From Opeltia flavorubescens (Eukaryota; Ascomycota; Lecanoromycetes; Teloschistales; Teloschistaceae), in assembly GCA_000442125.1 (NCBI GenBank), contig KE546976.1, positions 62,001 through 126,000 on the forward strand: a DNA stretch of 64,000 nt, written 5' to 3'. Position 1 is the first letter of the stretch; every line of letters begins with the position of its first letter. A model generated the notes under the pieces. It saw nothing but the letters and a program-made list of their open reading frames with translations, had not been told where the DNA came from and made no database searches. Shown here one piece after another: positions 1 through 11,235 of the stretch. Position numbers and translations under genes: made by a program.

Positions 1-533
1 TTGTTAAAGAGTCAGTCTCCTGTATGTATACCAAGAACTTACTAGGAATGGGATGTAATGGCTTCACCAGAGATTTTGAATTATTCCGATAGGACGCTGT
101 GATACGTAAATGGAGTCCTTGGACAGATCAATGTTCGGGGCGCTTGTCTTTTAGGTCAGAAATGAGCTTGTGGACCGCGATACTTCATCATTCCATATAT
201 CCGATGAACCAGTACGAGTCCTGCGTTTTTTACGTTGTATTATTCTCTTAGCTAGATTTTTACACCCATCATTCAAAACGCCATACTATACGGCTTGGAA
301 AGAAAACATAAATCAACAGAAGACCTGCCGACGCCTTTTCCTGTGCTCTTTTGCTCTGGCCAGATAGCATCGATATCGATACAGAATTCTTGGGATAGGA
401 GACGGTTCTCAAAAGAAGATATATCGAATAACATTTGGGACCATAAAGGGGACCCGCAAATGTTGTGGAACTGAACAGAATAAATAAAGTCTGTAAAACT
501 GGCAGAGTGAGAGACTTACAGAGCGGCCACCGA
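1..533. other. Gene-poor left edge
   Basis: This is the downstream flank of the minus-strand FIG1 gene. Only short open stretches without family resemblance are present. I see no RNA gene or repeat in it. Confidence 0.5.
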
Positions 534-1660
534 TCAAAAGTCGTCGGAATCGCCTGAACCAAGAGAAGAAGTACCCTTGATGCTCGAATCCTGATCTCCA
601 CCAGCTCCAGTGAATATCGACGAGACACCTATGGCGAAGGAAAATGAGAACGTAGCTGCAAGCCATTGCAAAACTTGCAAGCCTGTTCCAGGTTCAATAA
701 GCAGTGAGTTCGCGACGACACTGGTGGACGATGCCGAGGTACGATTCACAATCTTTGCGAGCTGTGTCGTAGCAAGAGAGGCTCCAAATGCAAGGGCCGT
801 CGAAGTCCAAATAAAGAAGAGCATCAGACGCCTTTGGACCATCATTTTGCGTGCAGTGGTGGGCTTGCGTTGTGCGCTCTTCCTACTAAACTGCAAGAGG
901 AGGACGAACAGGAGGCCGAGGAGGAAGAAAATGCCGCCGGCGAGGAGGACCCAAGATATGGTCTTGGACTGATTATCGAGCGCAATCTTGAGTAGAGCTC
1001 TGACACGGGGATTTGAAAGAGTGTTTGATCGAGCTATCGAAGAGCACGTGATGTCAGTAGTCATGTAGATCAGACAGGAAACATTATGACGGTATGAGAA
1101 GCGCAACACGAACAGCAAGATTGTAGATAGAAAGAGCATACCTGTATCCACGTTGACAGAAATCCTCTCGACCACTTGATCGGTAGAGGAACCTGATGAG
1201 GAGACGCAGGTGAGCGCAGGGGCTATACCTGCGCATATACCTTTCCATGAAACGTGTAAGTATCAAATCAAGTATCAGACAGGAAGCAAGGTAGCTTACC
1301 AAAGTACCCAGCTCGCAGCTCAAATAATGATGGGCCAGCGCCTTTGGATTGTTTGAAACTTGGATCGCGGTACGAGAAGTTGAATATACTTGCGATACCG
1401 GGCGAATTAGAGACGCAACCAACTGCTGCCAATACTATTCCATGGGACATAATGTCAGCAATTACTCAATCTATGATAAGAACAAAGGGCTGCTGGAAGG
1501 ATAATATCCTCTTGTTATGGGTCTTGATGTGAAATCTGCTTTTTCAATCCCCGCCTAAGAAGAAGCTCTTGTCCACTTCGGAGAGGAGCACTTTAGAGAG
1601 GGACAGAACTGTAAGAAGGTTTGACTCACCATAGAAGATCAAGATAGGTATGATCAGCAT
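534..1660 (-). CDS. FIG1: Fig1-family Ca2+ regulator / membrane fusion protein
   Basis: This gene probably encodes the Fig1 component of the low-affinity calcium uptake system, a plasma-membrane protein acting in mating and hyphal fusion. Four exons close in frame: 1660-1630, 1464-1300, 1240-1142 and 1033-534. The second exon carries the family signature around GCVSNSPGI, and the exon 2/3 junction rebuilds ELRAGYFGIC, the conserved Fig1 loop (G-Y-F-G-x-C). Hydrophobic segments follow: one ends near KIALDNQSKTISWVLLAGG, one covers FFLLGLLFVLLLQF, then two more before a Ser/Asp-rich cytoplasmic tail. The modelled protein has 264 residues. The true N-terminus is uncertain. The frame is open and hydrophobic upstream of the ATG at 1660 back to a possible acceptor near 1697, so TM1 may start in an unrecognised upstream exon. 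The family call is firm; the start is not. Confidence 0.8.
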
Positions 1661-2942
1661 GTAGACAGCGATTCGAACTTTGATAGTGGCTGGCACGAAT
1701 CAGCGAGTGGAAGTTTTCCATTCTCGATGGGCGACTGACGAGAATTTGTTTGGATCAAGAGACTCATTGCGTCAAATGATAACCTGACTAGATGACAAAG
1801 CTCAAAGGACAGGGAAAGAGATCTACCGTACAGAGTGTACGCTAAAGATCAGAATGGCAGACGGCCGGCGTCTCTAATTCCTCAAGATGTCAAGAGATCT
1901 CGAATGTTCGAGACGTTGCGCAGTGAGAAGAATAGGGGGAAGACAAGATCTTCGGACGGAAATGAGGACAAGAACCTGAAAGAAATAGATTAAAGTATAC
2001 GGAATGAAAGCAGCTTTTCTGATCTCTGCTCACCGGCTCGATCTCCACCTGTACTTATATACTTATTGTGACTTCTCAGTGGCCATTCGATTTTGAATGC
2101 CGGAAAGAGCTCATCCTGGTATTCCAGACCCAGTTCACAGATCAAACACATCTTGTTTGACCAACCTGATACACATTGGAGTAAAAGAGACCAACATAGA
2201 TGTCGGCCAACATCGGCCATTCCCATAGGTCCGTCCAACATAGTTTGACGGATGTGCAGGGATGGGCTGCTTTGTATCGGAAGCCGCCGTCTAAAGTGGG
2301 ATCACCCAGGACCTTGGCCTTGATTGTGCATGGATGCAAGGTCGCTAACGCTGTCGTCGCCATCGCCATTGGTCGATGAGACAGGCAAAGTGTCATGCAA
2401 CCGGTGTTCATGGCGTGTCTGCTCAAAATAAAAATCGGGCGCGTCGAGTTGGGTCACTATTCGACGTTCTGGCTGCATAAACTCAAGCCGGCTGATCACT
2501 TACTCTGATGGGAAATGGTCTCCCGACGCTCCAGACGACTCTACCTGAGGGTGTGATTGAAGGTTTTCACGTTAGCGGTGAACTACCAATGAAACAGCTT
2601 GATATATCGGTATGGCACAGGAATGGGACGAGATCGATGGTGAGACGGAACAATCAGGCAACAGCGACAAATTCTTCAATTTAGTTGGTTGGGACGTTGT
2701 CCGCGCCGCTCGGCTAGTTTAGCGCCGCATAAGTCGAGCCGTAACCGCTATGCCAAGACCGCTGATACATGCCGATTGGCCGACAGCATTTTTGTGGCGT
2801 TCAGTGTGTGCACTGCGAGACAATCCCCTTTCAACACCAGATTCACAATCCTTCCTCGAGGTCAAGAAATTACAATTTAGAGCCTCTGAAGAAGTTATCA
2901 TTTACAGGAATAGATTATCACCTTCCTCCCTTACCCAGTATA
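1661..2942. other. Intergenic spacer between FIG1 and kinase-like gene
   Basis: The spacer holds the divergent upstream regions of the FIG1 gene (-) and the kinase-fold gene (+), and possibly a first FIG1 exon near 1700-1860. Open frames of up to about 95 codons at 1990-2500 overlap one another on the same strand and resemble nothing I know. No repeat was seen. Confidence 0.4.
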
Positions 2943-3927
2943 ATGGCCCACAGACCGCGCTTCATTGATGAGAGCCTGGACAATCGTCTCGTCAAGTTTC
3001 CTGATCAAACAACGTGGCAATTGACGAAGCAGCTTACCGAGAAGCCTTGGGAGGGCTCGCGTCCGGAAGAACGAGAAGGGAGCTATTGGTCACCGAGTGA
3101 GGTTCACGCCGTGTACGAATGCCTACAAACAGGCATAACCCACCCCCGCCGAGTCGCAATCATGAAAATTCGTATAGAGTAAGTTGTCACTGACCACCAT
3201 CATACTTGAATCAACTAAGTCGACTCAGGGTACCATATGAACTGCCTCCCAGTGATGATCCCAAAGAGCGTGCGAAAGAAGCGTCTGGAATGCGACTCAG
3301 CCTTGATACAAAATTCGAGATCCAAAATCTTGAGAGGCTTACAGCTGCTGGGTGTGCCTTCACACCAAAGCTCCTCGCTGTTCAGATAGATATCCAGGAT
3401 GAAACGGTGTTGCAATACCCGCAGGATAACAAATACCGCTACTATGGTCGGCCTGGTTCAAAGTTATGGATGCCTGGAGGTTACATCGTTTATATTCTCA
3501 TGGAGAAACTTCCAGCCGAACCCTTAGCCTATGACTTGTTTTGGGATGAGAAGGTCTTCACAAAGCACGACCGGGACCAAGTTCGACATGCTTTCAAAAA
3601 AGCCTACATGTAAGTCACCTTCTTTGATTCGTCGACCATGTGCTGACGAATGAACAGCGAGGTCAGAAAACTTGGGTTCTATCATGAAGACACTAAGATA
3701 CAGAACTTGATGTGGAACAAGGATGCAAAGAAGTGGTAAGTGTACCCAGACCCATGGGGCCCACGCCCATCAAAGCAACGACTTAATTCCCGGTTTTTTG
3801 TAGTTACATCATCGATTGGGAGATGGCCGCCTACGACCCTGCCACATGGGCCAAACCTCCAATTTGGTTTGAAGATGAGTACTATAGATGGCACCTTGCT
3901 CGTAGACGAGAAGAGCCCCATTGTTAA
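2943..3927 (+). CDS. Protein kinase-fold (aminoglycoside phosphotransferase/RIO-like) protein
   Basis: Four exons (2943-3178, 3229-3609, 3658-3735, 3804-3927) give 272 residues and close in frame with canonical GT-AG borders. The protein has a compact kinase fold. A candidate strand-3 lysine is K75 in VAIMKIR. A catalytic loop of the H-x-D-x4-N type is H215-E-D217-TKIQ-N222, and the metal-binding DFG equivalent is D236-W-E. Hydrophobic strand GYIVYILMEKLP marks the hinge. All key residues are kept, so phosphotransfer is plausible, but the substrate is unknown. The domain is short and N- and C-terminal extensions are minimal, unlike Ser/Thr kinases with APE and a full C-lobe. The next gene on the same strand, 642 bases on, encodes a PD-(D/E)XK-like protein. 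The start at 2943 is the first ATG giving a homogeneous reading frame; the upstream open frame looks non-coding. Confidence 0.75.
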
Positions 3928-4569
3928 GCGCTGGATGTCAGTGTCTAGTATCGGTTGTCTAAGGACATGAATCTTATCAAGCGTATTCGTGAAAACTGTC
4001 GTCTCATAAGCTGTGCTTTACTACTTTAAAATCAACTTTACATGGGTCGTGAACCAGATTTTGCATGAAGCTACGGTCTGTAAGTCGTTACAGGTATGGC
4101 TTGAGACTCCTGTAATCTGATGCCGGGCGATTAATGATTTCAGAACTTCTGTTGTAGTCTTGCTATTCTGGGCCAAGTAGTGAGTCATTCTTAGCAGGCA
4201 ATCCTCCGCTGCTCAGCAATCTCCGTGTCTCCCCGTGTCCCTAATTTACTGCATCACATGGTTTCCAGTGACTGACTAGCCGCGCGCGACCTGTAGGATA
4301 ATATGAAACATCATAGTCGAGTACGTTCGATCCTGGCGCTTATGTGTCCCAGAGGTTCCACTCCCGGTTCAATGGTCTGTCGATCACATCAGTTATATAA
4401 AAGCGGCCTGTATAACTTTCGAAGTTTCTGTTTGTATAGCCCATTAACCTCAGCAAGTCCGACAATCTCAATTTCATCTTTATTTACACACTCAAATCCA
4501 GACTCCGAGTCCTTTCTTTGTCATCTCGAATTCTGTTACCCGTCATCATAAGCTGCCCTTAGACGCCAA
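3928..4569 (+). promoter_or_regulatory. Spacer with TATA box for the PD-(D/E)XK-like gene
   Basis: A good TATA element (TATATAAAA, 4394-4402) lies about 170 bases before the ATG at 4570 and is followed by a pyrimidine-rich leader. This argues that the downstream gene has its own promoter and is not an extension of the kinase-like gene. The rest of the spacer shows no gene. Confidence 0.5.
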
Positions 4570-6339
4570 ATGGCTCAGGGACACACATCACGAGACCTTA
4601 CCAAAGCTGCTGTACCTAACATCAAGTGGGCCCCGAATCGCACGGAAACTGAAAGCGTAGCTGGCCTCAGATATGTTGGAACCCTGTCAAAATGGAAAGA
4701 TTTTGAGCAAGATGTTCGTGCGACATTCAACACCCATACATGGTCGTCCACAGAACTCGCATGGAAGAATAATCCAGCTCCATTGGATAGGTAATTTCTA
4801 ATCCTCGGAATCCCAGATTTCTTTCAATAACAAGCTGTATCTTTGCTAATTCCGATCGTTGAATGTAGCGACAACGTGAGATGTGGGAATGAGACCGGTG
4901 TTGTTGGTCGCTTCCAGCAGCATATTGGTCAGGTCATGACTACCGTCGGTTTACATACCGGAATGAAACTCTATTTCGGGGACTGGCACTCTAGGCAGCC
5001 GTACCTCGTACCGGATCTGACCATTTGGGATGAGAGCGAATTGGAGTCTTTAGTCGTTGGGGAAGCCAAAACTCCGTGGACTGTTCACCTTCGGGATGAT
5101 ATGCTGGGAGCTGGCCGGACCGCCGCGGAGTTCCTGGCCAGATTTACACGCCACGCTGGTAACTTCGTTGCACAACGCTTATTTTCGGCTTCGAAGCTAA
5201 TTCTCCATCATTATACAGGGCAAGTAGCTAAATACTTGAACGAGTTTGAACGCAAGTACGGATTTTTGACGACCTACGAAGATACAGTCTTTTTTAAGCA
5301 GGAACCCTACGTGATCAATGGTAAGTTATCTCGCATCCATGTTCGAGAGTGATTAGTATGAGACCAGATCTCTGGTCTCAATCAATTTTCTATTATTTAT
5401 TAAGGAATGGCAATCGGTGCCCCATCACGTTACAAGAGATCTGAGCCTTACAGGATTTAGTCTTGACCCTTGGACTCAACGTTTAGTCATTTGCGACTAA
5501 TCAAGCATCTAATAGGGAATACAATCAACGTCCTCTGGTACTCTAATCCTATTAGCCACAAGGCGCACTCCAAAGAAGTGCACGATACCACGAATGTTGC
5601 GGCGTACAAGGACATGGTATCTGTTCGAGAGTGTATGCTCTATCTGATGAAAGTAAGGGATGATCCAGACTGGCAGACTGAGAAACACAATGACCGATGG
5701 GTTATGAGCATAGCCGTAAGTAATCCAGATCTGCACTCAATGACTGCCATGAATCCCGATGGTTGCTTGCAACGTCTTCTTTCGAACCAAGGTTTTCATC
5801 CGACCCTTTCGCTTCTGTTCGCTCGAAGATAGCATTGAAGGTCAAGCTTCATAGACTGGCTGGATGTCGCTTGATATGAGTGAGCTCATGAGATTTTGCT
5901 GACGAGAACGAATTAGGAAGCACGTGAACGGGGCATGAAAGCCGAATTTCTTAAGGACGTGGTCTCCGATTCCTCTAAACTGGGAGATATGCTTGCCAAT
6001 CCTTCCAAACGTAAGGAACATCCCACTTCCTCGTCTTCGCAGGGTTCCAAATCGGGTGGACAAAAGCAATCCTACGGCAAAGCACCGTCCATCAATTCTT
6101 ACGCGCATTCGGGCCAAAAACAGCAATATTCCGCCAAGGACCTCACTGCCGTGACAGAAAAGATGCATAGACTCGACATCAACAAGCTGCCGACAACTCC
6201 AGTGCAATGGAACCCTCGCGACAGGAAATTCATCTGCCCCAAATTTAAGTGCGTAGCGGACTCGTACGAGAAAATCGATGGGTACCCTATTGTGCTCGTC
6301 AAGGGTCGCAAGTATCTTGGTGATGTGCAAAAGCATTGA
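4570..6339 (+). CDS. PD-(D/E)XK nuclease-fold-like fungal protein
   Basis: Four exons (4570-4790, 4869-5320, 5516-5715, 5917-6339) give 431 residues and close in frame. The second exon encodes what reads as a complete PD-(D/E)XK core: helix glutamate E82 (ETGVVGRFQQ), P122-D123-LTIWDE, then G138-E139-A-K141. After a few helices come the strands INVLWYSNPISHKA and SVRECMLYL. The fourth exon is a Ser/Gln/Lys-rich linker followed by a compact C-terminal segment (about residues 375-431). The first-exon part (73 residues) ends in a segment seen in fungal proteins of this kind (LSKWKDFEQDVRATFN). The architecture recalls nuclease-like domains of eukaryotic Crinkler-type proteins, but no Crinkler header is visible. 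Intron 2 (5321-5515) is unusually long for this window and carries a perfect hairpin. The nuclease activity is inferred only from the residue pattern. Confidence 0.65.
5359..5380. repeat. Perfect inverted repeat inside an intron
   Basis: TGAGACCAGA and its exact reverse complement are separated by two bases. The hairpin lies 38 bases after the donor of intron 2 of the PD-(D/E)XK-like gene and may bring donor and acceptor closer. No mobile-element ends are recognisable around it. Confidence 0.6.
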
Positions 6340-7029
6340 TAAGGTTGTGTTTCCAGCTCAACACATGTAACGATGTTCCCCGGAGGAATTTTGAGTTATA
6401 GATTGATTCCGCGTTGTTTTTGCAGCTCTGATTGATATTATTGTCTATTTTGTACCTTGAAGTTTACACCCTTGGATTTCTGTTCCCATGTACTAGTATT
6501 CGCAAATGCAATCCCGATCCTCATTCAATCGCGGGTTCCTTGAGTGTTTGCAAACAGCTGACCGGTCGTTCCTGCCATCGAAGTCATACGACTCCAGAAG
6601 CTAAACCCTCGATGGCGCCAATCGATATCTCGAAGTGCGATGTCGTTGATATCGCCCTGCCAACCATCTATGGGATCGAGCAACGGAGTATATCACACAT
6701 GCAACTTCCACATCCTCATCACTTCCTCAGATAAATACATCATCGATTCGGTGCAGTCAGTCTAATCAATAGTAATCATACTGAAGAGATCTTGAAGCAA
6801 TTAAAACAAGCATTATTAGATCCAGAAATCCATCATCCACTGAACTCGAATGCAAAAACCAACCCTGTTAGCCTTCAACTGCCATCTATAAACAGGAACA
6901 ATCTACCAAAAACTTAACTTCACATCACCATCATCACCAAAGGAATCAAGAAGTCTCGAAGAAATTTTTCCATACTCGGATTTTTTTTCATTCCTAATCC
7001 AAGCACTACCTATCCATCCAGCCCCACCT
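6340..7029. other. Intergenic spacer
   Basis: This is a convergent spacer between the PD-(D/E)XK-like gene (+) and the 153-residue gene (-). An open stretch at 6432-6734 has no protein-like features. Nothing else was seen. Confidence 0.4.
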
Positions 7030-7491
7030 TCACTTAGAAACCGCCCCCCTCCTCGTCCCCCTCCACTTCTCAAACCTCAACCCCTTCTGCTCCTTCCCCT
7101 CCTGCTTACTAAACCAGCACCCCATGAACCCCTCCAAAAACTCCTCCCAAAGCTCATACTCATTCGCCTCCTCAAAGATCCTCCCCACCCCCTCTCTAAC
7201 CTCCCCTAGCTTAATCTTCATCTCATCAGATTTCTCTGTGCCTTTGCCGTACTTGTCTATGACGTGAAGGAAGTTAGTGTAGTGGGATGGGGAGAGACGG
7301 CCGTGGACTTTGTAGATGTAGGCTGTGGCGATACGAAGGCGTTCTTCGCGGTTGTAGTAGGGGGCAAGGTGATCGTAGAGGTATTGGTCGTTGTAGGTGA
7401 TTATGAGGAGGCGTTTGGCGGCATCTTTTTGGGTTTGAATTTTTGAGGATGTGGGTTTTGTGGGTTTGGAAGAAGAAGGGCGTGAAGACAT
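7030..7491 (-). CDS. Hypothetical 153-residue protein
   Basis: This is an intronless open reading frame of 153 codons with a Ser/Thr/Lys-rich start and a mainly helical, charged body. Visible landmarks are a Tyr-rich stretch around residues 32-48 (ITYNDQYLYDHLAPYYN), a helix with ATAYIYKVHGRL, and a C-terminal helix rich in Glu and aromatic residues (ANEYELWEEFLEGF). No signal peptide, membrane span or catalytic motif is visible. The steady amino-acid composition, lack of low-complexity frame slippage and clean ATG support a real gene. The complementary strand is open for only 60 codons. I do not recognise a family and propose no function. Confidence 0.5.
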   Translation of the reverse strand: MSSRPSSSKPTKPTSSKIQTQKDAAKRLLIITYNDQYLYDHLAPYYNREERLRIATAYIYKVHGRLSPSHYTNFLHVIDKYGKGTEKSDEMKIKLGEVREGVGRIFEEANEYELWEEFLEGFMGCWFSKQEGKEQKGLRFEKWRGTRRGAVSK

Positions 7492-9072
7492 GGTGAATTG
7501 GCTTAGAGGGTGATAGTGTAGTATGTACTATTGAGTTTTGTTTTTGATTCTGGTTTTTCCGAGATTTGGGTTGAGGCTAGGTTAGGAAGTTTTTCTGGGA
7601 TGGATTTTGTGTGGAACTGAAGAATTCGGGGGGTATCGACTTCTCTATTTATATCAGTTGAAGATGCGCTCTGCTAAAATGCACAATGGCATTGTAAAGG
7701 TATTTCTTTTGAGTCTCTTTTTTTCTATCTCTTTGTATTCCGATACAAGGCCGAAAGTGCTTTGACCAGACAATGCATTGTTCAAAAACTACAAGAGGTT
7801 CTTTGTCGTACATGCTCAAAGCCAGCCACCTGAGAATCGCAGCATGATTGATATCTTGAAATCCACTGACCGCCAAATACATCTTCTCATTTCGAGTATC
7901 GCGATGGCACAAGGTCCACATTTTCCACGACTGCGTCATGGCCCACGGTTGCAATGACATGATGTTCCGCGGTCGCCGGGCACTGATGCTGATAATCAAA
8001 GGCGATCCTCAGAAGGATAGGTATAAAGTACCCAAGACCTAGAAACCAAATACAGCCTAGCGCCATGCCTTTTTGCTCACGCCTTTGTGACAATTAGGTT
8101 TTGTAGTAATGGCTTGTTGGGTTTGACGAATCATACTCACTTTGTTGTTTCACTTGGCACTTTTTCAATTATCGTCTTGACTCGCTTTTGACAGATTAAG
8201 CAGTCTACCCACTCCGGGTTTCTACCTACCCCCTGAATAGGTCTGACAAGGCCGGCATTGCCGATTTCCAGGAGATCCATAACGAGAATGCACTTCGACT
8301 ATAACCCAGGGGCCGGTCCTCCTCGAAATGCAATCGATAAAAACTGGCGGTAACAGCGATACGCTCGCTCACTCAAAAATCGCTAGGTTGCTCGTCGCTA
8401 ACCTGATGGAATATGAGGCGGGGAATAGGCAGCTGAAAAGAGTGTTGTAATGATAGGATTTGCGCAGAACACAGATACGGAGGAAGAGTAAGATTCAGGC
8501 TGGGATGTAATTGACATCTAATTTCTTCCCGCATCGATCCCATTTGGGTTGAAGACGCGGCTGAAATTGGGGGCCATCAGCCCTGGGCTGAAGCGCATCG
8601 GTATGATTACGACATCGAACATGGATCCATGCAAAGCTAATCATACAGAGTATAATCAACAGCAATCTTGGACGCTATTAGAAAACTTCGCCTCGAGTTG
8701 GTCAAAGGAACCGATCAAGCTGTATACAATACCTAGAACAAGGGAAACAACGAAAGTCGAGCAACACAGTATAAAGATTCTGCGCCAAGCTTTTTCTTAG
8801 TTGCCGTAGAGCCGCTCCATACACCTAATCTATGCAGCCAATAACACGCCCAGGTTTGATCTAAAGATTGTGCACAGGAGCTCTTTCGAAGCACTTATCG
8901 TGCGCTTTCCGTGCATGCGATTTTTATCAAGAATGAACGAAGACCGGCTGCGCTTTTCTCGTGCAAAGTTCGTGCACTGTACGGGCAGCTTTGATGGGGT
9001 GATCTGCACATGGAAGTGAAATCTTGGCATCCGAATCGGGCGATTGTCGCGGAAAGTGCCGAATTAATGTAA
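7492..9072. other. Gene-poor spacer
   Basis: About 1.6 kb separates two minus-strand genes. Short open frames (up to 116 codons at 7649-7999) show no domain features and no start or splice context that convinces me. No repeat was detected by eye. Confidence 0.4.
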
Positions 9073-11235
9073 TTACAAGTAGACGATTTCCCTGATCCCT
9101 GAATCCTTCTGGGATGAATGGTAGTTTCCCGGGGCAATAACACCATTCCGGTCAATCATTTCCACAAGCAGGTGGCTATTGTCGCGGCAATGATATCCTC
9201 GGTCATAGCATCGTTGACACACGTCAAAATCCCCTCTTTCGCTGACATTGCAGTGGAAGAATGGTAAAGGTAGCGGGCGAATTAGACAATAGTCGCAATA
9301 TCCTACGCCAATCAAGCTCGTTGGCATCCTATCAAAAAAGTCTGTATTAGGATGCAGCACGTGCCTCGGATCAGGTGCTGTGTGAGACGGTGGAAACATC
9401 TCGAGTAAGATTCGTGCTGCCGGCCTATCGTTCGGTTCCCTGGCACGGCAAGCGCTGATGATCTCCCGGTAGTATAGCGGGATATCATCCGGTAGAGGCG
9501 GTAGATCGATAGCATCAGAATGCGACGCTTCTCTCCGTTCTAGACTATTACGCGTGTGAGAAGGGTTCTCTGCTAGAAGCCAGAGGACCGCCCCCATCTC
9601 AAAGATGTCTGCCTTTGACGTTACATCCGGGCAATCTGCCTCGCATGTATCAGGAGAGCCGAATTCAAGATGTTGAAATTCAGGAGGGTACCAGCCGCTG
9701 CCGGTGCGGCCCATCTCAAATTTGCTCGTGAACCATTGAAATTGAATATCTTTGGCGTCGATGATGACAGGAGACCTATAGACATACAGTAGCCCAGCAA
9801 CGAAGCCATTGTTGTGAAGTTGAGATACCCCTTCGACAAATTGCCTTGCCCAACTCTCGCGCTTAGCCCACGAAATTCCTTGCACTTGTGCCATCTGCTC
9901 AAGGCTTCGCGTAGCTTCAGCGCATTCAATGAGTACACTCTTGATTCGCTTATTCTCATAATTAACGACAACACCAGCCAATGGGGCAAAAGCTTCTTTC
10001 CCTTTCATACAATGTAGAACTCGGATGTTGTAAAGTATCTGGCGACTGGGAACAACGCTGGCACATACATGTTCGACGACTGCTCTACCATTAAGGCATG
10101 AAAGGAACAGGAACGGGGCTCTTCGAACTTCAACCTTTATGACTTCTCTCTCCATATATCTAGCACACCCAAGATCTTCAATGAAGCCCCACGCATCAGC
10201 AAAATTCTCGGAAAGCCCGGTTAACACGGATGGACGTTGTGGATTGTATCTTGAGTCACGGGTCTGGATGTCCCGTCCTGTTGATAAAGATACAGTAACA
10301 TGTGCGCCGTCAACAAGCTCTTCTGCCGCCATGAGAAGGTGCAGTCTAGACTGCAAAGTGTACGGCAGAGCAGCACTACCGGCCATGCTTCCATACTCTT
10401 CGGAGGAACGACCTTCTCGCGACGAAAGCTGCGCAGCAGTCCAATATACCGAAGAGCGATATATTTCAGCTGTGCTGCTAATTCTGCACCATTGTCTAGA
10501 TGAATTTATGAGGAAAAGCTCGTAACAATTTATCATGCAATCGTCAAGTATTTCTTTCTGGTATGAGCTAATGACGATCAGACGAGACATTGGCAGTCGA
10601 TCCATATTTGTATATGCTTCAGGAAAGAAGTTTGGCGAGAGCTCGAGCGGGCCAGCAGGATCCGGTTGATGTGTTTGCCCTGTGTTGTGGAACGTTGATC
10701 CACTTGAAAGTAAGTGATGTATATTGTTGATAGCTATGGATTGGGAATGGACAACCCGATTGTTTGTTGAGACTGCGTGTTGAATATCTACTAGTCGTCG
10801 GTTGTGAATCGAAGCTGTTACCGCGGACATGTTAAGCGAAGACATGTTGTTGGCACTTATTGCTACCAGCAGACTTAGTCGGTTTTCCTTGAGTGTATCC
10901 TGAAGTCCGAAAACGTTGGATCGGTTTCTTGCCCATGCCCTTCGACGAGCTCTAGCAGTTGAACCTTGCTCGCAAAGTACTTTAGATCTGATAACGTTGT
11001 GAAGCTGCCCAAGCGTTAGTGTCGCTCTATGCAGAGCTGCCGCAATCGCTGGAGGGACTGATTGCGTCTGTTCGTCTTTTATGTCTTTGACCAAGCTTGC
11101 GAAGTCCTCGACTTGTTCCTGCAGAGCCTTGAGCTCCTCAGACGCTCGATAGACCAATTTTACCCTTCTGATGGCCTCCTTGACGAGCGTTGCTAGGGTG
11201 AGAACACTCGCGAACGTCGCGACTACCTCAGCCAT
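9073..11235 (-). CDS. Helical (HeLo/STAND-N-like) - pseudokinase - ZZ finger protein
   Basis: A single 720-codon exon. Residues 1-160 form an amphipathic helical bundle starting MAEVVATFASVLTLATLVKE, typical of the fungal N-terminal domain of STAND/HeLo-like proteins (PF17111-like). Residues 400-612 follow a protein-kinase C-lobe plan: helix SWARQFVEGVSQLHNNG (461-477), a PPEF in place of APE (517-520), SKADIFEMGAVLWLL (540-554) and CRAREPNDRP (596-605). The catalytic loop is degenerate: where H-x-D should stand the protein reads GFVAGLLYVYRSPVIID (477-493), and no DFG is seen, so I read it as a pseudokinase. Residues 647-688 are a ZZ-type zinc finger with C647-x2-C650, C662, C673-x2-C676 and C683/H688. 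Helical domain plus pseudokinase is the layout of MLKL and plant MLKL-like cell-death executors. Death or incompatibility function is inference. Confidence 0.75.
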   Translation of the reverse strand: MAEVVATFASVLTLATLVKEAIRRVKLVYRASEELKALQEQVEDFASLVKDIKDEQTQSVPPAIAAALHRATLTLGQLHNVIRSKVLCEQGSTARARRRAWARNRSNVFGLQDTLKENRLSLLVAISANNMSSLNMSAVTASIHNRRLVDIQHAVSTNNRVVHSQSIAINNIHHLLSSGSTFHNTGQTHQPDPAGPLELSPNFFPEAYTNMDRLPMSRLIVISSYQKEILDDCMINCYELFLINSSRQWCRISSTAEIYRSSVYWTAAQLSSREGRSSEEYGSMAGSAALPYTLQSRLHLLMAAEELVDGAHVTVSLSTGRDIQTRDSRYNPQRPSVLTGLSENFADAWGFIEDLGCARYMEREVIKVEVRRAPFLFLSCLNGRAVVEHVCASVVPSRQILYNIRVLHCMKGKEAFAPLAGVVVNYENKRIKSVLIECAEATRSLEQMAQVQGISWAKRESWARQFVEGVSQLHNNGFVAGLLYVYRSPVIIDAKDIQFQWFTSKFEMGRTGSGWYPPEFQHLEFGSPDTCEADCPDVTSKADIFEMGAVLWLLAENPSHTRNSLERREASHSDAIDLPPLPDDIPLYYREIISACRAREPNDRPAARILLEMFPPSHTAPDPRHVLHPNTDFFDRMPTSLIGVGYCDYCLIRPLPLPFFHCNVSERGDFDVCQRCYDRGYHCRDNSHLLVEMIDRNGVIAPGNYHSSQKDSGIREIVYL

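Noticed and set aside
2943-6339. One fused kinase-nuclease gene
   Set aside because: The first gene ends with a stop in a complete frame, and a TATA box and a leader precede the second ATG. No splice from the first to the second was found.
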